In this document: positions 23,939 to 27,498 of the stretch, in pieces
Numbering within the stretch: position 1 is the first letter of the stretch
How the letters are laid out: the number at the start of each line of letters is the position of its first letter
From: JAZNSB01 sp045590955
GTDB taxonomy: Bacteria > Pseudomonadota > Alphaproteobacteria > RF32 > CAG-239
Assembly (NCBI GenBank): GCA_045590955.1
Contig: JAZNSB010000028.1
Location: forward strand, 1 to 27,498
Length of the DNA: 27,498 nt
Direction of reading: 5' to 3'
Position numbers and translations under genes: made by a program
The notes under the pieces: generated by a model
Told to the model about the DNA's origin: nothing
What the model saw: the letters and a program-made list of their open reading frames with translations, nothing else
Databases searched by the model: none

Positions 23939-24229
23939 ATGAGAGAACCAATATTAAAAGCTGTTGCAAATCCGCCAAAAATCTTATGGGGACCGGTGTT
24001 GCCCGTTATGGTTAATTTGGCAATGCAATTTCCGTTCATGTTTATGCTAATAGGTTCTTTCAATTTAAACCCGTTGGTGTTTATTTTTTCAATTTTAATT
24101 GTTCATATCATCATTGTTTCTTATGGTGTAAAAGAACCGCATCTTTCTGCCATGATACAGGCTTTTGGACAATCTCATATCACCGTAACCAATTTGTATA
24201 AAGTGAAAGGTAGTAAATTTGAACCCTGA
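23939..24229 (+). CDS. virB3: VirB3-like type IV secretion protein
   Basis: A 96-residue membrane protein. A short cytoplasmic start (REPILKAVANPPKILWGP) is followed by two hydrophobic segments at about 21-41 and 46-66, and a C-terminal YGVKEPHLSAM segment. Size, topology and position directly before VirB4 match VirB3/TrbD, the inner-membrane partner of VirB4. The start has AAGGG about eight bases upstream. It overlaps the VirB4 gene by 11 bases. Confidence 0.8.
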   Translation: MREPILKAVANPPKILWGPVLPVMVNLAMQFPFMFMLIGSFNLNPLVFIFSILIVHIIIVSYGVKEPHLSAMIQAFGQSHITVTNLYKVKGSKFEP

Positions 24230-26651
24230 TTTTGATTTTATGACCATTTTTGTGCAAGGTCTTACCAATCTTGAAGTACTTGTTGCTCTTATTGGTATTG
24301 TTTCTGCTGGCGCATTTGCAGGCTTTTTTGCCACATCTTTTGGGCGCAAAATTTTGCCTCAGCCCAGAGAAACCAGAGTGTCAGACTTTTTGCCTTTTGA
24401 AAAACTGCTTTCAGACGGTATTACCATAAAATGTAAAAATGGTGCCATGGTCAGAGTGTTTAAAGTAGAGGGCTTGGACCTGTCTTTTGTTACAGATGAA
24501 AAAGTAATATCCATGCAAGAAGCCAGAAAATCTTGGATTGATAATATGTCTGAAATGGGAATTGTTTGTAGGGTGGTTACTATCAGAGAACGTGTGCCTG
24601 TAGAAAAAGATGCTAAAAATTTTGGAAATCCGTTGCTTGAAACAATTTCTGAAGTGTGGGAAGCAAATCTTAACAGGATTTTTGTAAACCAACACTATAT
24701 AATAATGTCTATTGTTGACAGAAAAGACGCTCTTAAAGATCTAAATTATGCGTCTCAGGCAATGTTGGCAATCTTAAATGATTATGGCGTAAAAACAATG
24801 CAAGAAACAGAAACAAGCGCACCGGAAGATAGCCCGATTGCCGTCTTTTCAAAACTTTGCAATCCTGTTTCAAGGCCGACCCCTAAAGTTAGAAATGCCA
24901 AAGGAGATTCATTTAATGAGTTAATAACCGCCGACCATATCCATTTTACCGGAGAAGACGGAATTATAGATTTCTTCTCTGGAGATAAACATATGTATGA
25001 AATTACTATGGGTATCAGAAAAACCGGAGATTATATGGACGACGGTATGATAAACAGCTTGCTTGCTATGGATTGTGAAATTGTTTTGTTGCACAATATA
25101 AAACCAATCCCAAAACCAATGGCCAGAGGTTTGTTAATGCAACAACAAAAAATGGCAACAATGACCAGTTTTTCTGAAGAAGTTGCTGCACAATACAGTA
25201 TGGCTTTGTCTGCAATAGAAGAAAGCGATTCTGAGTACCAATCTTTAGTGGAATATGCAATGGCTGTAATCATCAGAGGTCAGTCAAAAGAAGAGATTGA
25301 CTTTGGAGAAAGTGAGGTTCAAAGAATTTGTCGTTTATATGGTATTACACCGGTTAGAGAGGGTTGGGTTACTCAGGCAACGTTCTTTAATCAGTTTCCT
25401 ACATATGACGTATATCCCAGAACATACAGATATTTATCTGCAGTGGTTGCAACAGCCGTATCTTTTGAAAAACAATTTGAAGGATTTGGTTCTTCAGATT
25501 GGGGTAAGGGCGCAATTAGTATGTTTAGAACAACGTCTGGTTCGGCATACAGGTTCCAATTCCACGTTTCAGAAGAACAAAGTGCTGTGGCACACTGTTG
25601 TATTATTGGTCCGACAGGTAAAGGTAAAACCACATTATTTACCTTCTTGGCCGGCCAGGCAATGAGACACAAAGACTTAAAAGTATTCTTCTTTGACCGC
25701 CACCGTGGTGCAGAAATTTTTACCCGTGCCATAGGAGGTGCATATGTGGGGTTTGACGGAGAAGATAAGAATGTTTCCTTAAATCCTTTTGATTGCACAG
25801 ATACTGCAGAAAACAGAGCTTTTCTTAAAAACTGGATGAAGTCAATAACCATGGTTACAGATTCTACTTCTGAAACAGAAATTGCTCGTGCGGTTACCAC
25901 TGCATTTGATTATTTGCGTCCGGAAGAAAGAATGATGAAAAACTTGTATAAAAGTTGTTTTTCTCCAACCGGAAATATGCGCAGAGAATTATATAGATGG
26001 ATAGATCCTGAACAATATGGAAGCATTTTTAATGCAAGCGACGATAATTTGGATTTGAATTCCAGAAGATTTATAGCTTTTGATTTTACGCGCATTTTTG
26101 AAAATGAAACGCTTGCTCCGGCCGTTATCAGTTACATTATGCATAGAATACAAACTCAAACAGGAGAAACAGGTTGCCCAAGTCTTATCATGATAGATGA
26201 AACGGCGCCGATGTTGCAACACCCCATGTTTAGGGAAAGCTTTAAAGTTGGTTTGCAAGAGGGTAGAAAAAAACGTCAGGCGTATTTGTGTGCATTCCAA
26301 CAGCCAAACGCAATAGATAAACTTGGTGTTGGAGAAGTTATTCGTGGTCAATGTCAAACAGTTTTGTTCTTCAGAAACCCACAGGCAATGCCAGAAGATT
26401 ATGAAAACTGGAACCTGACAGAGTCTGAAAAAGATTTTATATTCGGACGTTCTTATAGAGAGTTTGAATACGCAATTTTAATTTCCAGAAAATCAACCGG
26501 AGAGTCTGTGATATTGGATGTTAACTTAAGCGGTTTAGGACCATATCTTAAGATATACAATTCCGGCAGACAGAATGTGCTTTTGGTTCAAGATTTAATT
26601 CGTCAATACGGAGAAGAAAATTTTGTTACCAAATATCTGGAGATAGCATAA
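24219..26651 (+). CDS. virB4: VirB4 type IV secretion ATPase (TTG start)
   Basis: An 810-residue VirB4/TrbE family ATPase. A hydrophobic segment near residues 16-40 (VLVALIGIVSAGAFAGFF) is followed by the VirB4 N-domain. The ATPase domain begins at about 440, with Walker A GPTGKGKTT (464-472), the FFFDRHRGAE strand, Walker B LIMIDETAP (about 655-663) and AFQQPNAID in the motor core. It powers pilus assembly and substrate transfer. TTG at 24219 is preferred because AAAGG lies eight bases upstream and it overlaps VirB3 by 11 bases. The later in-frame ATG at 24240 has no ribosome site. Confidence 0.92.
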   Translation: MNPDFDFMTIFVQGLTNLEVLVALIGIVSAGAFAGFFATSFGRKILPQPRETRVSDFLPFEKLLSDGITIKCKNGAMVRVFKVEGLDLSFVTDEKVISMQEARKSWIDNMSEMGIVCRVVTIRERVPVEKDAKNFGNPLLETISEVWEANLNRIFVNQHYIIMSIVDRKDALKDLNYASQAMLAILNDYGVKTMQETETSAPEDSPIAVFSKLCNPVSRPTPKVRNAKGDSFNELITADHIHFTGEDGIIDFFSGDKHMYEITMGIRKTGDYMDDGMINSLLAMDCEIVLLHNIKPIPKPMARGLLMQQQKMATMTSFSEEVAAQYSMALSAIEESDSEYQSLVEYAMAVIIRGQSKEEIDFGESEVQRICRLYGITPVREGWVTQATFFNQFPTYDVYPRTYRYLSAVVATAVSFEKQFEGFGSSDWGKGAISMFRTTSGSAYRFQFHVSEEQSAVAHCCIIGPTGKGKTTLFTFLAGQAMRHKDLKVFFFDRHRGAEIFTRAIGGAYVGFDGEDKNVSLNPFDCTDTAENRAFLKNWMKSITMVTDSTSETEIARAVTTAFDYLRPEERMMKNLYKSCFSPTGNMRRELYRWIDPEQYGSIFNASDDNLDLNSRRFIAFDFTRIFENETLAPAVISYIMHRIQTQTGETGCPSLIMIDETAPMLQHPMFRESFKVGLQEGRKKRQAYLCAFQQPNAIDKLGVGEVIRGQCQTVLFFRNPQAMPEDYENWNLTESEKDFIFGRSYREFEYAILISRKSTGESVILDVNLSGLGPYLKIYNSGRQNVLLVQDLIRQYGEENFVTKYLEIA

Positions 26652-26689
26652 ATTGTCACACAAAATTCATAATTAATATGAAAAAAACG

Positions 26690-26698
26690 TGATATAAT
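26690..26698 (+). promoter_or_regulatory. Extended -10 promoter before the VirB5-like gene
   Basis: TGATATAAT (26690-26698) is an exact extended -10 (TGnTATAAT), about 28 bases before the start codon at 26726. No good -35 is seen at 16-18 bases. It would give the VirB5-like gene transcription separate from virB4. Confidence 0.5.
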
Positions 26699-26725
26699 AA
26701 AAGGAGCGTTACAGAGGAGGCGGTT

Positions 26726-27498
26726 ATGATTAAAAACTTAAAATTAAATATACTGGCAACGACAGCCGTTTGTTGCTTCTTGGTCGGTCAAGCACAGGCA
26801 ATGATACCTGTCGTTGACGTCGGTGTTATCGGACAGAGTGCCACAACATTAATATCCTCTGGAATACCCGGGGTTGCTAACGCTATAAGCACTATTAAAA
26901 CCGCCCAAAAACAATTGGCAGCTTTAGGTAGTGTAAAATCATCAATTTTTGCTGTTTTGGAAAAAGCTGAGGAAATAAAAGAAAAGGTAGAAGATGTAAA
27001 AGATAAAGTAGAAGATGTAAAAGATAAAGTAGAAGATGCTAAAGGCAAAATTGAAGAAGCAAAAGAAAAAGTAGAAGAAGTTAAAGATAAAGTGGAAGAT
27101 GCTAAAGGCAAAATTGAAGAAGCAAAAGAAAAAGTAGAAGAAGTTAAAGATAAAGTGGAAGATGCTAAAGGCAAAATTGAAGAAGCTAAAGATAAAGTAG
27201 AAGAAGTTAAAGATAAAGTAGAAGATGCTAAAGGCAAAATTGAAGAAACTAAAGATAAATTAGACGCTTTAGCTGATAAAAGTGAAGAAAAAGCAGGTGC
27301 AAATACACTAATAACAGAATCAGCTCAGCAGCGTATTGAAGAACAAAAGAGAGAAGTAGAAAATGTAATAAAAGATAATACAGCCAAACAAAATCCTGCT
27401 CATACACTGCGAGAAATTACGCTTCCTGATCCGCAGACAGAAACTTTACCTCAGTTAAAAACAGATAATGCGCAGGGTGTTTTAAATACAGAGATGTC
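26726..27498 (+). CDS. VirB5/TrbJ-like exported protein with long coiled coil (3' truncated)
   Basis: 257 codons are visible before the right edge. GAGGAGG lies five bases before the ATG. The signal peptide is about 1-26 (CCFLVGQAQA). The mature start, MIPVVDVGVIGQSATTLISS then ISTIKTAQKQLAAL, resembles the beginning of VirB5/TrbJ proteins (P-V-x-D followed by a glutamine-rich helix). Residues 85-182 are 14 uninterrupted heptads of the type KxKVExV/A, with V/I and V/A at the a and d positions, predicting a coiled coil of about 14 nm. A less regular helix and a proline-containing segment follow. VirB5 proteins sit at the pilus tip, so the long rod could extend it. The family call is moderate; position after virB4 supports it. 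Confidence 0.68.
   Translation, partial: MIKNLKLNILATTAVCCFLVGQAQAMIPVVDVGVIGQSATTLISSGIPGVANAISTIKTAQKQLAALGSVKSSIFAVLEKAEEIKEKVEDVKDKVEDVKDKVEDAKGKIEEAKEKVEEVKDKVEDAKGKIEEAKEKVEEVKDKVEDAKGKIEEAKDKVEEVKDKVEDAKGKIEETKDKLDALADKSEEKAGANTLITESAQQRIEEQKREVENVIKDNTAKQNPAHTLREITLPDPQTETLPQLKTDNAQGVLNTEM
26978..27271 (+). repeat. 21-bp heptad repeat with 63-bp higher-order unit
   Basis: There are fourteen 21-bp units. From about 27035 they form a higher-order 63-bp unit (KVEDAKG, KIEEAKE, KVEEVKD); the landmark gatgctaaaggc recurs at 27035, 27098, 27161 and 27224. Near identity at the DNA level indicates expansion by slippage or unequal recombination, so length may vary between strains. Confidence 0.9.

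Noticed and set aside
26788..27237. Minus-strand frame of repeated SSTLSLASS-like heptads
   Set aside because: It is the reverse reading of the 21-bp coiled-coil repeat; the plus frame has a signal peptide, ribosome site and promoter.
26978..27271. Possible CRISPR array
   Set aside because: The repeats are contiguous without unique spacers and keep one reading frame, so they are a coding tandem repeat.

Overview
The window looks like chromosomal DNA of an AT-rich alphaproteobacterium, probably an uncultured host- or gut-associated lineage. This is an inference from the low GC, the pilin N-terminus (MVEMLGVLAIIGVLSVGG, a form I associate with gut Rhodospirillales-like metagenome bins) and the mix of families; nothing in the window fixes the taxon. 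Genes are tightly packed, with GGAG/AGGAG ribosome sites and many stop/start overlaps. I see no tRNA, rRNA, transposase or CRISPR array.

Left part (1-9269): a very large repeat protein runs off the left edge on the minus strand, with a near-consensus promoter and no signal peptide. It is followed by an M20 metallopeptidase (minus), a secreted SH3-like protein (plus), a minus-strand operon of small lipoprotein, vWA (TerY/YegL-like), PP2C phosphatase (YegK-like) and membrane-anchored protein kinase (YegI-like), and a TlpA-type thioredoxin (plus). The vWA/PP2C/kinase triad is a known phospho-signalling module.

Middle (9266-20921, minus strand): a type IVb pilus operon in the order of the R64 thin-pilus/Tcp family. 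Transcription runs from an OmpA-like/proline-rich envelope protein through a PilL/TcpQ-like lipoprotein, PilN secretin, PilO, PilP with a long coiled coil, PilQ assembly ATPase, PilR platform protein, a pilin-like protein without a prepilin leader, and the major prepilin. A terminator then precedes a PilT/DotB-like second ATPase. No prepilin peptidase, lytic transglycosylase or PilV is present in the window.

Right part (20922-27498, plus strand): a divergent type IV secretion (VirB/Trb-type) cluster. It holds three tandem VirB2-like pilins, the third fused to an array of cysteine-rich modules, then a terminator, VirB3, VirB4 and the start of a VirB5/TrbJ-like protein carrying a 63-bp repeat coiled coil.

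The pilus and secretion clusters start back to back from one 290-bp region. The secretin and the third VirB2-like protein both carry compact cysteine motifs. My main hypothesis is a composite surface apparatus, with the type IVb pilus and the VirB machine deployed together, a decorated minor pilin, and possibly the giant signal-less repeat protein as a substrate. The co-location and shared motifs are seen in the sequence. The functional coupling is inference.
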